A DNA stretch of 64,000 nt from an uncultured Eubacteriales bacterium. Its GTDB lineage: Bacteria; Bacillota; Clostridia; Peptostreptococcales; Anaerovoracaceae. The notes beneath the pieces are model-generated. The model had not been told where the DNA came from, searched no databases, and saw only the letters and a list, made by a program, of their open reading frames with translations. Every line of letters starts with the position of its first letter. Within the stretch, counting starts at the first letter, position 1. Below, in pieces: positions 35,042 through 42,536 of the stretch. The translations under genes and the position numbers were made by a program. The stretch lies in NCBI GenBank assembly GCA_900545135.1, contig UQXL01000009.1:1-64000 (forward strand), written 5' to 3'.

Positions 35042-35068
35042 GACTTTTACTCAAATATTGAGTAAAAT
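35040..35068 (+). promoter_or_regulatory. Promoter of the 71-residue gene with XRE operator O2 in its spacer
   Basis: TTGACT at 35040-35045 and TAAAAT at 35063-35068 are separated by 17 bases. The second palindrome TTTACTCAA-ATA-TTGAGTAAA (35046-35066) fills exactly the -35 to -10 interval, so repressor binding would block polymerase directly. O1 and O2 centres are 25 bases apart. Confidence 0.8.
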
Positions 35069-35089
35069 CAAATTGAAAGAAGGGATGAT

Positions 35090-35305
35090 ATGTCGAAAAT
35101 TGATTTTACAGAAATAAAGAAACTAATAAATTCATCAACAAATTTTTCACTATCCGAAAAGCAATACAAAAAATTGACGGGAAGAAAAATGCCACAAAAT
35201 ACTTCGTATCTCATTAACAGATCGGCAATAGCTAGATTTGCCAATGAATTAGGGCTTACTATTCATGTAGACGAGAAAACCATTAGTTTTGAAAAGAAAA
35301 AGTAA
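35090..35305 (+). CDS. Small hypothetical protein in XRE-controlled module
   Basis: This is a 71-residue, Lys-rich protein of unknown function, preceded by GAAGGGATGAT. The N-terminal half is predicted helical (SEKQYKKLTGRK) and the C-terminal half ends in a beta-like HVDEKTISFEKKK. It is under the operator-containing promoter at 35040 and divergent from the XRE gene, an arrangement typical of phage switches and some toxin-antitoxin or immunity modules. No catalytic motif is visible. Confidence 0.65.
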   Translation: MSKIDFTEIKKLINSSTNFSLSEKQYKKLTGRKMPQNTSYLINRSAIARFANELGLTIHVDEKTISFEKKK

Positions 35306-35408
35306 TATATAATTTTATAAACAAAAGAAATACATAAATTAGAATAAAGTAAGTTAAGCAATAAAATATAATTAAGCACGTTAGATTTGAATATATGGAG
35401 GTATTAAA

Positions 35409-35594
35409 GTGAAAAAAATAATTGTAGCAATTATATTGCTTGTTTTATCACTCAGCTTATTCTCATGCTTAGATAATAATGCTGGTGATGATGTTAATTC
35501 AGTAAGTGAGGAAGCTGTATCTGGTGCTATAGGATTAGGAATTGGAGTGGTAATGAGCCAAGTGGAAGAATTTATGGACGACATACAAAAATAA
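35409..35594 (+). CDS. Small lipoprotein
   Basis: This 61-residue protein starts at GTG 35409 behind GGAGGT. The signal sequence has lipobox LFSC (Cys20), leaving a mature peptide of about 42 residues with an acidic stretch and a Gly-rich hydrophobic patch (GAIGLGIGVVMS). Function unknown. It lies in the AT-rich accessory stretch. Confidence 0.65.
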   Translation: MKKIIVAIILLVLSLSLFSCLDNNAGDDVNSVSEEAVSGAIGLGIGVVMSQVEEFMDDIQK

Positions 35595-35644
35595 GCGATT
35601 TGAAAATTGATTAAATACCTTAATATAATTGTGACTTATGCGAG

Positions 35645-35686
35645 AATCCTCTTAACAATAAATAATAAGTGTCTAAGAGGATTTTT
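35645..35686 (+). terminator. Terminator after small lipoprotein gene
   Basis: AATCCTCTTA (35645-35654) pairs with TAAGAGGATT (35674-35683), followed by TTTGC. Confidence 0.75.
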
Positions 35687-35729
35687 GCTAAATATATTTA
35701 GATTAGAAAGGAAATAAAGAAACGTACAT

Positions 35730-36302
35730 ATGAAAAAACTTTTATTAAAATTATTGATTATAATTATGTCTTTTATGATGTGCTCTTGCAGCAGTATTGA
35801 ATATGACGAAGAGAATGTGCCTGATCAAAAAGAGACGCATAACGAAGTTGAAAAAGAAATGCATAATGAAGTTGAAAAAGCAACGCTGAATGTAGGAGAT
35901 ACGGTAAAAAGCAACAAATGGGAAATCACGCTTACGAAAGCAGAATTTGCACAATGCATATATCCGGAAGATCAATCAGACTATTATTTTTATGAGGAAC
36001 ATGAAAATGGAACATTGTTTTGCAACTTGGAATTTGACGCTAAAAATCTATATACAGATTTATTAAGATTAGATAAAGCAGTTAATAGTGTAGTTGTCAA
36101 ATGTGGGGACTATGTTTATAGAGACTTCTACTATTATTATGACGCGGGGAATTCCTTATATAGTGGGTATAATACAGGAGTTGATCCGTTAGAGACTTTA
36201 CATATATATGTGGAAGTTGATATTCCGGAAGAAGCTGCCGCTTTTGGAGCTATTATAGATTTAGCAGTCGCAGGAGAGGAGTATGAAATTGTTATACCAT
36301 AA
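35730..36302 (+). CDS. Lipoprotein, possible DUF4352-like extracellular domain
   Basis: This 190-residue protein has a signal sequence and lipobox MCSC around Cys20, an acidic linker with a duplicated EMHNEVEK-type unit, then a beta-sandwich-like domain (LNVGDTVKSNKWEITLTKAEF). That resembles the immunoprotease-inhibitor-like DUF4352/DUF5067 lipoprotein domains. AGAAAGGAAATAAAG precedes the start. Function unknown. Codon use is AT-rich, like its neighbours from 34700 on. Confidence 0.65.
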   Translation: MKKLLLKLLIIIMSFMMCSCSSIEYDEENVPDQKETHNEVEKEMHNEVEKATLNVGDTVKSNKWEITLTKAEFAQCIYPEDQSDYYFYEEHENGTLFCNLEFDAKNLYTDLLRLDKAVNSVVVKCGDYVYRDFYYYYDAGNSLYSGYNTGVDPLETLHIYVEVDIPEEAAAFGAIIDLAVAGEEYEIVIP

Positions 36303-36307
36303 AAATC

Positions 36308-36334
36308 TTGACGGGGGGGGGTAAGGTATATAAT
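36308..36334 (+). promoter_or_regulatory. Poly-G-spacer promoter, copy A
   Basis: TTGACG (36308-36313) and TATAAT (36329-36334) are separated by only 15 bases, and the spacer begins with an uninterrupted run of nine G (36313-36321 counting the -35 G). The same AAAAAT-n-TTGAC-G9-T-nnnn-TATATAAT design recurs at 39051. Slippage by two G would give the ideal 17-base spacer. Confidence 0.75.
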
Positions 36335-36380
36335 AACTTTAATAAACTCGGAGGAAAAGCTGTTATAGGAGAAAAAAAGT

Positions 36381-36881
36381 ATGCGAAAGATATTGACATT
36401 ACTGCTGTTATTGGTTTTAGTAGTAACGGCGGTACCGGCGTTGGCGTTTGCAGATGATGAACCGGCAGCAACGGAGGTATATACCGGCGAGTTCAGAAAG
36501 ATAACTACGGACGGCACGTGGGAAGTGAACAGTGTAAAACCAAAGACGGCAGGCGAGGCAGACGCGCTCTTAGCTTCGCTTGTCAAAGATGTGATAGACA
36601 CTGACAATTATGAGGGCTGGGGTTATTGCGATTATGAAAATTTTGACCCGGAAAAGGCCACTGTATCCATATATGCCAAGGACGGAAGCTATTCGGAAGA
36701 ACACGAAGTTAAGATTGTTTACAACGAGCCTGCGCAGAGCTTGATAGACGAAGCAAAGGAAGCAGCTCCAAAAACTGCCGACATAAATTCTTTATCATTG
36801 TGGATAAGCATCATTTTGATGAGTCTCGCAGCAATGGTGGCTTTAAGCGCAGTGAGGCTGCAGAAAAGCAGAAATAAATAG
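36381..36881 (+). CDS. Small secreted protein with sortase-like C-terminus
   Basis: This 166-residue protein has a signal peptide (ending near ALAFA), a soluble domain of about 100 residues, and a C-terminal APKTAD motif followed by a hydrophobic helix and a basic RLQKSRNK tail. That is the layout of cell-wall-anchored proteins with a non-canonical sorting signal. The similar IPKTSD ends the VWA protein at 12802. Base composition returns to the genome norm here. It is driven by the poly-G promoter at 36308, and GGAGAAAAAAAGT is the Shine-Dalgarno region. Confidence 0.75.
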   Translation: MRKILTLLLLLVLVVTAVPALAFADDEPAATEVYTGEFRKITTDGTWEVNSVKPKTAGEADALLASLVKDVIDTDNYEGWGYCDYENFDPEKATVSIYAKDGSYSEEHEVKIVYNEPAQSLIDEAKEAAPKTADINSLSLWISIILMSLAAMVALSAVRLQKSRNK

Positions 36882-36900
36882 TAACGAAGATTGAAATATA

Positions 36901-36932
36901 CAAAACCGCACAAATCATATTGTGCGGTTTTG
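36901..36932. terminator. Terminator after small surface protein
   Basis: A 13-bp perfect stem, CAAAACCGCACAA (36901-36913) with TTGTGCGGTTTTG (36920-36932), six-base loop. It is symmetrical enough to act in both directions. Confidence 0.85.
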
Positions 36933-37052
36933 TGATTGAAAAACTTTAAAAATAATGAGCTATAAATTGTGGCCATATCATCTAAAAGCTGATATAATAA
37001 ATCCCGCGATTGTAAGGCGGCGTTGCCGAGAGGTAGGATTCATTGAATCATC

Positions 37053-37079
37053 TTGACCATACTTGTCTCATGATATAAT
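37053..37079 (+). promoter_or_regulatory. Promoter of the toxin-like mini-gene
   Basis: TTGACC at 37053-37058 and TATAAT at 37074-37079 are 15 bases apart. A start near 37086 gives a 5' leader of about 79 bases and an mRNA of about 170 bases ending at the hairpin 37215-37256. Confidence 0.55.
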
Positions 37080-37164
37080 ATAACTGTCAAGAGGACGAGC
37101 TTATAAAAGCGGTTAGCCTTACGAGATTCAAAAGAGATTTTGGATTTTAAGGAAAGTGGTAAAT

Positions 37165-37236
37165 ATGATAAGAATTACTATTACGTTTAAGAAAATTCGT
37201 ATCACGATTTACATAAAAAATAACCGCTCTGCTTGA
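37165..37236 (+). CDS. Toxin-like 23-residue peptide (type I TA candidate)
   Basis: A short frame preceded by AAGGAAAG encodes an alternating Ile/Thr/Lys/Arg peptide (starts MIRITITFKKIRITIYI), basic and strongly beta-prone or membrane-active. The last codons lie inside a bidirectional terminator. The leader segment AGCGGTTA (37108-37115) is complementary to TAACCGCT (37221-37228) near the mRNA 3' end. Such 5'-3' pairing is known in type I toxin mRNAs. An extended -10 on the other strand could make an antisense RNA. It is a candidate by organisation only, not by recognised family. Confidence 0.45.
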   Translation: MIRITITFKKIRITIYIKNNRSA

Positions 37237-37256
37237 AACCTAAGCGGTTATTTTTT
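37215..37256. terminator. Bidirectional terminator overlapping the toxin-like frame
   Basis: A 14-bp perfect inverted repeat, AAAAAATAACCGCT (37215-37228) and AGCGGTTATTTTTT (37243-37256), has U-runs on both strands. It can end the mini-gene mRNA and a convergent antisense RNA. Confidence 0.85.
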
Positions 37257-37358
37257 AACCAAATAGGTTGACCGTTTTTATCGGTTTCCTCTTGACTTAA
37301 ATATATCATAAGAGAATATAAAAGACAATACCTGAATTCCGATTTCCGCACAGAACAC

Positions 37359-37367
37359 AGTATAACA
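37359..37367 (-). promoter_or_regulatory. Possible antisense RNA promoter (extended -10)
   Basis: Read leftward, TGTTATACT is an extended -10 (TG-n-TATACT). A transcript starting near 37352 would run about 140 bases to the shared terminator at 37215-37256. No good -35 is seen. Confidence 0.4.
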
Positions 37368-37455
37368 CAGGCAGAGCGATAGACGGATTTCTGCATACCG
37401 GCGTTTGACCGTTGCTCAGGTTATATCATCTGAACGTAAGCTTGACAGATAATAT

Positions 37456-37490
37456 AATAACGACCACCGTTTCAATGGTCGTTATTTTTA
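37456..37490. terminator. Terminator downstream of the ThrE-like gene
   Basis: AATAACGACCA (37456-37466) pairs with TGGTCGTTATT (37476-37486), with T-rich sequence on the right and TTATTATATTATC on the minus strand. It probably ends the leftward ThrE-like transcript. Confidence 0.75.
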
Positions 37491-37553
37491 TTTGTTTCAC
37501 AGAGTTTCATTCGATGGCTTCTGCCATTGCAACAAATTCCGCTTATACGCTTC

Positions 37554-38882
37554 TCACGCGCCATGCCGGAAAGACTTGTCAGTAATTATTCTGGCACAGA
37601 TAAGCCCCAGAGGCAGCATGAGGATGATGAGCAGGGCTGAGACCAGCCAAGTGGCCGAAACATCAAGAGACATCTGCCCCATATTATATACAGCACGGTA
37701 CAGATACAGGCCCGGTACCATGATAACTATAGACGGGACTGTAACCGATATCCTTGGATAGCCTCTCCATTTCATCAAAAGAGAGGCTAAAAGTCCTGCG
37801 GTCATAGAGCCGGCAAAGGCAGCGACAGCCGCGGGGCAGCCGGACAGATCCACAAGCTCCAGTCTCAAAGTATTGGCGACGGCGCCGATGATTGCGGCTG
37901 AGGAAGCTATGCGCCCCGGGCTATTGAACATGAGAGAAAAGCCAAAGACGCCTGCGAAACTGGCGGCAAACCTCAGGATGGCGAAAGCAAGGGGAGATAA
38001 TGCCAGATCGGCGAAGTCCGCGGGATGCAGATTCAGCGCCATGGACATTACCCAGCCGGTAACTGTCGCGATGATAATTATATTTACGGCATAGGCGAGC
38101 CTTTCCAGACCGGAACGCATGTCCAGCTTCGCCACGTCTATGCCGCTGGTTATAAAAGGAAAGCCCGGAATTATAAACAGCATGGCGCATATATATCCGG
38201 CCTCATGTCCGGCAGAAATTCCAAAGGCAATGTCAGCCAGCCGCAGAGAAGCCATGTAGGTCAGACATGCCAGAGCCACCGAGGAAATCACACACAGATA
38301 GAGTGTAAACTGTCTGTTTATGAGCTTGCAGCGCAGAAAATTTCCGGCCCCGGCGCCGAAAAAGGCGCATATCATTTCCACAGGACCTCCGCCCAGCAAA
38401 AATGTAAAGGCTGCACAGGCGAAAGCCGCGGCAAATCCCAGTTTAAGCGGTGTATAAAGGCCGCTGTTTTGCTGTATGTCGTCCAGCTTTGAATGAAGCT
38501 GTTCGCCAGACATGAATATTCCTTCCCGCGAGAAATCCCTGACGAAACGCTCCAGCAGATCCAGCTTGTTGGTATTCACGCCTGTGTTGTTCAGACACAG
38601 AGAATTGGTGTAGGTCTTGTGGCCGTCGAAGCAAGTATAGACTATAGTCGTAAGGCCTATGCTGGCCGTACAGGTTATACCAAGATGATCCGATAAGGCG
38701 TTCATGGAGCTTCTGATGCGCCATGCCCCTGTGCCGCAGGAAAGCAGCATCAACCCTACCCTGCCTATAAAAGCAGCCTTTACAAACAGACTTGCTTCTG
38801 TGATGGGCTTGTCCTTGGAATTGCCGGTATAATCGTGCCAGTGTATATGCATGTGATTTGGAATTATATTTTCAGTTGACAT
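37554..38882 (-). CDS. ThrE-family threonine/serine exporter-like protein
   Basis: This 442-residue membrane protein fuses the two ThrE domains. The N-terminal part has a soluble lead-in and DUF1212-type helices (about 1-265), and the C-terminal ThrE_2 part has FGFSLMFNSPGRIASSAAIIG. About ten transmembrane segments are visible. ThrE proteins export threonine, serine or related small amino acids. A link with the neighbouring alanine-generating hydroxyproline pathway is conceivable but unproven. Confidence 0.85.
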   Translation of the reverse strand: MSTENIIPNHMHIHWHDYTGNSKDKPITEASLFVKAAFIGRVGLMLLSCGTGAWRIRSSMNALSDHLGITCTASIGLTTIVYTCFDGHKTYTNSLCLNNTGVNTNKLDLLERFVRDFSREGIFMSGEQLHSKLDDIQQNSGLYTPLKLGFAAAFACAAFTFLLGGGPVEMICAFFGAGAGNFLRCKLINRQFTLYLCVISSVALACLTYMASLRLADIAFGISAGHEAGYICAMLFIIPGFPFITSGIDVAKLDMRSGLERLAYAVNIIIIATVTGWVMSMALNLHPADFADLALSPLAFAILRFAASFAGVFGFSLMFNSPGRIASSAAIIGAVANTLRLELVDLSGCPAAVAAFAGSMTAGLLASLLMKWRGYPRISVTVPSIVIMVPGLYLYRAVYNMGQMSLDVSATWLVSALLIILMLPLGLICARIITDKSFRHGA

Positions 38883-38962
38883 GACAGTTCCTTTTTATTG
38901 CTTTCTTGTTCCTCTGGTTTTCAAATAAAATCGTATCTTCAATATTATATATTCTTTTGACA

Positions 38963-38985
38963 TTGCAGTACAGAGAAAACTGCAA
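38963..38985. promoter_or_regulatory. Inverted repeat upstream of ThrE-like gene
   Basis: TTGCAGT (38963-38969) and ACTGCAA (38979-38985) flank nine bases. It lies near a leftward TATAAT at about 38945-38952 and is a candidate operator. Confidence 0.4.
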
Positions 38986-39050
38986 AAAAATAAAATGAGT
39001 CTGCAGACTGAGTTGTATCATGAAATTTCTGCGATAAAATCACAAAAATA

Positions 39051-39077
39051 TTGACGGGGGGGGGTTAGCTATATAAT
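39051..39077 (+). promoter_or_regulatory. Poly-G-spacer promoter, copy B
   Basis: TTGACG (39051-39056) and TATAAT (39072-39077) are 15 bases apart with the same nine-G run, the same upstream A-run and the same TATATAAT as copy A at 36308. Confidence 0.75.
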
Positions 39078-39130
39078 GGTTTTGGCATATTTACGAGTGA
39101 TTAAAATTGAAATGCAAAAGGGGTAGCAGT

Positions 39131-39391
39131 ATGAAATTTTTAAGCAAAAACCATGTCGCCAACATTGTCAAGGTTTATGCTGTCAGCATTGCAGTTTTAG
39201 GGGTCATGGGCGTTTTTCTATTGGATCTGGGATGGCTCTGGACGCGAATCGCCCTTTTGATAGTTGCAGTGACATGCGTTCTGTTATATGCGGCGGCAGA
39301 AGTCATAAGCCTGCTTCAGGATATCAAAGACAATATGAAGGATATAAATGCATTCCTTAGGAGAAATGAGACAGATAGCAGAGGCAGATAG
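39131..39391 (+). CDS. Small two-helix membrane protein under poly-G promoter
   Basis: This 86-residue protein has two transmembrane helices (about 16-34 and 39-58) and a short amphipathic cytoplasmic tail (LLQDIKDNMKDINAFLRR). ATG 39131 is chosen behind AAAGGGG rather than the in-frame 39107. No family is recognised. Its only distinctive link is the shared promoter type with the surface protein at 36381. Confidence 0.65.
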   Translation: MKFLSKNHVANIVKVYAVSIAVLGVMGVFLLDLGWLWTRIALLIVAVTCVLLYAAAEVISLLQDIKDNMKDINAFLRRNETDSRGR

Positions 39392-39410
39392 CAGGCTGCC
39401 GTCAAAAGAA

Positions 39411-39447
39411 AACCGACAGACCATGGCTGAGCCAGTGTCTGTCGGTT
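39411..39447. terminator. Shared terminator between small membrane protein and sigma-54 activator
   Basis: AACCGACAGAC (39411-39421) pairs with GTCTGTCGGTT (39437-39447). On the minus strand TTCTTTT follows, so it serves chiefly the leftward gene. Confidence 0.75.
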
Positions 39448-39449
39448 GA

Positions 39450-41219
39450 CTAATTAAAAAAATCCCTGTATTTTTCCAGCATATTATAAATGGTTTTTCT
39501 TGAAACGCCAAGTAGCTTCGCAGCCTCGGTCTTGTTGCCGTTGGATAATAACAGAGCCTCCTTTAACAATTCCGCGTAGGAACGGTCTATTTCCGAGCGT
39601 TTCTCCAGGAGAATTTCTCCTGGAGTTTTTTTATCGGACAGACTGTTGTAATTGAACTTATTGGACTGAAAGGCGTTTATCAGCGTTTCCCTCGTTATCA
39701 CCGGAGAATTGGACATGACATAGACGCGGTTGATCACATTGCGAAGCTCCCTGACGTTGCCCGGCCAGTCATGCTCCAGCAGCAGTTTTTTCGCGTTGTC
39801 GTCGATGGCTTTGGGCTCGGAATTGTTTATGCGCATAGCCTGTCTGATGAAGAATTCGCAGCAGGACATGATGTCCTCCGGACGCTCCCTGAGCGGCGGA
39901 ATTGCCAAATTGAGCACCATAAGCCTGTAATACAGATCTTCTCTGAAAAGCCCTTCTTCAATCATCTTTTCCAGCGAGCGGTTGGTCGCCGCTATTACCC
40001 GCACATCCACAGATATGTTTTTCGTGCCGCCCACTCTTGTTATCTGATTGGTTTCCAGCGTGCGCAGGAGCCTGGTCTGGGCATGGAGAGGGAGCTCGGC
40101 TACTTCGTCCAAGAAGAGCGTCCCTCCGTTGGAAAGCTCAATTTTACCAACATGGCCGTTTTTGGCGGCTCCGGTGAAGGCGCCGCTTTCATAGCCGAAA
40201 AGCTCGCTGTCGATCAGCTCGGGTGAGATGCTGGCACAGTTTATGGCCACGAAAGGCTTGTTCCTTCTGATACTGTAGTTGTGAATGGACTGGGCGAAAA
40301 GCTCTTTGCCTGTGCCGCTCTCTCCGTATATCAGGACGTTGTAAGGACTGACGGCAAAAGACATGGCCAGCTTTTTCGCTTCTGTCATGGACTTGCTGCC
40401 TCCGATGATGTCTTCAAATGTGTAATCGGCCACAAGCCCCAGAGTGTCCCTGACCTGACTGATCTTGTTATTCCTGGAACGGGATATTTCTGCCACGCCG
40501 CTGACATTGCCGCTATTGTCGAACATAGGGTACATATCGTTGGAAGCCAGCATATATTCACTCTGGTCCTTGGCGTTGGTCACCTCGACTTCCCAGTCGA
40601 TGACAGGATTGCCGTATTTTATCACATCGTTGACTTTCAAATAATCATGAGGCTTTTTTACGGCGGTGAACTGTGTGCCGCAGTCCATGAGTATATCGTA
40701 GATGGGTTTGCCCAGTTCGGTGTCTCTGTCTTTTATGTGAAGATAGTTGCAGAAATCGGAATTGGCGTAGAGCAGGCGCAGCTTTTCGTCGTATATGCAA
40801 ATGGAGTTTGGCAGCGCGTCCAGCCCGTCAAAGATGAAGCGGCGCAGCTGCTCGTTTCGGTAGAAAATCGAAAAGAAAGAGGAAAAGTCCTCTTTGAGCT
40901 CTTCTATTATCTCTGCACCGCCACTGTAATCATGTATGATAATTGTAAGCAGGCCGTCAGTGTATGTTTTATCACGTAAAGTCCCGTCTGAATCATCTGT
41001 TTTGGGAAACGAGGAGAGTACAGAACCGTCCGATGTACACAGAGCGATGCTTTCATTCTCAAGCCCTTTTAACCGCACCAGAAAATCAAATATCATTCTG
41101 GCTATGTCATGCAGATCTCTGAACCTATAGTCATGCGGCTTTTGATCCATATGTATTTTAAAACTTATTACAGAATTATTATTGTTATATGTTTTCATAT
41201 TACAAAGTTTTCGTATCAC
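39450..41219 (-). CDS. Sigma-54-dependent transcriptional activator (PAS, AAA+, Fis HTH)
   Basis: This 589-residue enhancer-binding protein has an N-terminal sensory region with a PAS-like domain (IYDEKLRLLYANSDF) and the AAA+ domain with Walker A GESGTGKE and the sigma-54 contact loop GAFTGA. Walker B lies in GGTLFLDEVAELPL, and a Fis-type helix-turn-helix (NKTEAAKLLGVSRKTIY) ends the protein. The start is uncertain: GTG 41219 or ATG 41198, neither with a good Shine-Dalgarno site. It follows the racemase gene by nine bases. Four -24/-12 promoters in the next 8 kb are its obvious targets, so it is probably the hydroxyproline-responsive regulator, comparable in role to PrdR. Confidence 0.9.
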   Translation of the reverse strand: MIRKLCNMKTYNNNNSVISFKIHMDQKPHDYRFRDLHDIARMIFDFLVRLKGLENESIALCTSDGSVLSSFPKTDDSDGTLRDKTYTDGLLTIIIHDYSGGAEIIEELKEDFSSFFSIFYRNEQLRRFIFDGLDALPNSICIYDEKLRLLYANSDFCNYLHIKDRDTELGKPIYDILMDCGTQFTAVKKPHDYLKVNDVIKYGNPVIDWEVEVTNAKDQSEYMLASNDMYPMFDNSGNVSGVAEISRSRNNKISQVRDTLGLVADYTFEDIIGGSKSMTEAKKLAMSFAVSPYNVLIYGESGTGKELFAQSIHNYSIRRNKPFVAINCASISPELIDSELFGYESGAFTGAAKNGHVGKIELSNGGTLFLDEVAELPLHAQTRLLRTLETNQITRVGGTKNISVDVRVIAATNRSLEKMIEEGLFREDLYYRLMVLNLAIPPLRERPEDIMSCCEFFIRQAMRINNSEPKAIDDNAKKLLLEHDWPGNVRELRNVINRVYVMSNSPVITRETLINAFQSNKFNYNSLSDKKTPGEILLEKRSEIDRSYAELLKEALLLSNGNKTEAAKLLGVSRKTIYNMLEKYRDFFN

Positions 41220-41228
41220 GAACGCGGA

Positions 41229-42236
41229 CTATCCGAGCAGGAAGCCTTCAGGGAATTCATCTTTAGGATCCAAAAGCCATTTGGAAAATCCTAAGATACA
41301 GGCGTTTCCAGTCACCTTTGGAACTACGGCAGGGAAACCGGCGACGGTGGTCTCTGCCACAATTTCACATTTGAAGAGGGAACCTATTATGCTTTCATGC
41401 ACGAAACTTTCTCCTGCTTTCAGCTTTCCCTTATTGTACAATACGGCAGATTTGGCGGAAGTGCCCGTTCCGCACGGAGAGCGGTCGACGGTCTTAGGCA
41501 GGGCCACGACGCAGTTTTGGATATCGGCCTTTTCGCTCTTGGCAGGGCCGTAAAATTCGATGTGAGTGACTTCGTTGACAAACTGCAGGTCAGGATGGCG
41601 AAAATCCACTTGCGCGTTGATGTCTCTTGCTATGGATTGAGCCGCTTCTATAAATTTGGCGCTGTTCTGCGGACATATGGAAAGGCCGGTGACTTCCGCA
41701 GGGAAGATGGCATATAGATTTCCTCCCCATGAAACGTCCATGGTTATAGGGCCGAAATCTTTCGTTTCTACTGTGAGATTTTCTCTGAGGACGAAGGCCG
41801 GAGCGTTGGTGAAAGAAACTTCCTGCACCGAGCCATTCTCGACCTTGGCTTCTACAGTTATGACTCCCGCCGCGGTATCCAGCTTGATGACTGTCACAGG
41901 TTCGGTCACCTTTACCATTCCTGTCTCAATCAAAGCCACTGAAACGCCGATGGTGTCGTGACCGCACATAGGCAGCCAGCCGCTGGTTTCAAAATACAAG
42001 ACGCCCACGTCTGTGCCGGGCATGCAGGGCTCAGTGATCAGAGTACAGGACATATAGTCGTTGCCGCGCGGCTCGTAGGACAGCAGTTTGCGGAACCAGT
42101 CCTCGTTGTTTTTCATATAGATGAACTTTTCCGCCATGGTTTTGCCAGGTACATGGGGAAAGCCGCCGACTACATTGCGCGTCGGCTGACCGAGAGTATG
42201 AGTTTCTATGGTTCTGAAAACTTTTTTTGAATTCAT
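41229..42236 (-). CDS. Proline racemase / 4-hydroxyproline 2-epimerase family protein
   Basis: This is a 335-residue member of the PLP-independent proline racemase superfamily. Both catalytic cysteines are present, Cys91 in MCGHDTIG and Cys255 in SPCGTGTS, so it should racemise or epimerise rather than dehydrate (trans-3-hydroxyproline dehydratases replace one Cys by Thr). In this context it most likely interconverts cis-4-hydroxy-L-proline and trans-4-hydroxy-D-proline. AAGGAGGACAC precedes the ATG, and a sigma-54 promoter lies at 42334-42349. The sigma-54 activator gene follows. Confidence 0.88.
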   Translation of the reverse strand: MNSKKVFRTIETHTLGQPTRNVVGGFPHVPGKTMAEKFIYMKNNEDWFRKLLSYEPRGNDYMSCTLITEPCMPGTDVGVLYFETSGWLPMCGHDTIGVSVALIETGMVKVTEPVTVIKLDTAAGVITVEAKVENGSVQEVSFTNAPAFVLRENLTVETKDFGPITMDVSWGGNLYAIFPAEVTGLSICPQNSAKFIEAAQSIARDINAQVDFRHPDLQFVNEVTHIEFYGPAKSEKADIQNCVVALPKTVDRSPCGTGTSAKSAVLYNKGKLKAGESFVHESIIGSLFKCEIVAETTVAGFPAVVPKVTGNACILGFSKWLLDPKDEFPEGFLLG

Positions 42237-42333
42237 TGAAAGTGTCCTCCTTAAAAATATTAAAAAAGATTAGAAACGGCTATCGGAGGGAACAGCTGTA
42301 CCCTCATTATATATAATAGCTAAAAACCTATCA

Positions 42334-42349
42334 AGCAATTATTGTGCCA
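42334..42349 (-). promoter_or_regulatory. Sigma-54 (-24/-12) promoter of the racemase gene
   Basis: Read leftward: TGGCAC-AATAA-TTGCT, an exact match to the -24/-12 consensus. It lies about 98 bases upstream of the racemase ATG. Confidence 0.85.
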
Positions 42350-42393
42350 AGGAGGCGTGACCGTGCCAAGGGAGAGCACCGTGGTTAAGACGA

Positions 42394-42409
42394 TGGCATG
42401 AATTTTGCT
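42394..42409 (+). promoter_or_regulatory. Sigma-54 (-24/-12) promoter of ortAB
   Basis: TGGCAT-GAATT-TTGCT with correct spacing, about 130 bases before ortA. Confidence 0.8.
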
Positions 42410-42536
42410 TTTGATTTAGAGCAGCGCCGCAAACATGGTTCAAAGCAATGCCGCGTGCATCGCTGCAATAATTTCATAAACATGTTTTGCCGCGATAACG
42501 TAAAGATAACGTAAAAATGCAAAGGAGAGGTATCAA

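Larger units (their letters stand above)
42237..42536. other. Divergent regulatory region between racemase and ortA
   Basis: This 300-base gap carries two back-to-back sigma-54 promoters (separate entries), an inverted repeat GCAGCG/CGCTGC (about 42421-42466) and a direct repeat GATAACGTAAA just upstream of ortA. No gene is seen. Confidence 0.6.

Noticed and set aside
37202..37396. 64-codon minus-strand frame overlapping the toxin-like locus
   Set aside because: No ribosome-binding site. It runs through a strong terminator hairpin. An antisense RNA explains this strand better.
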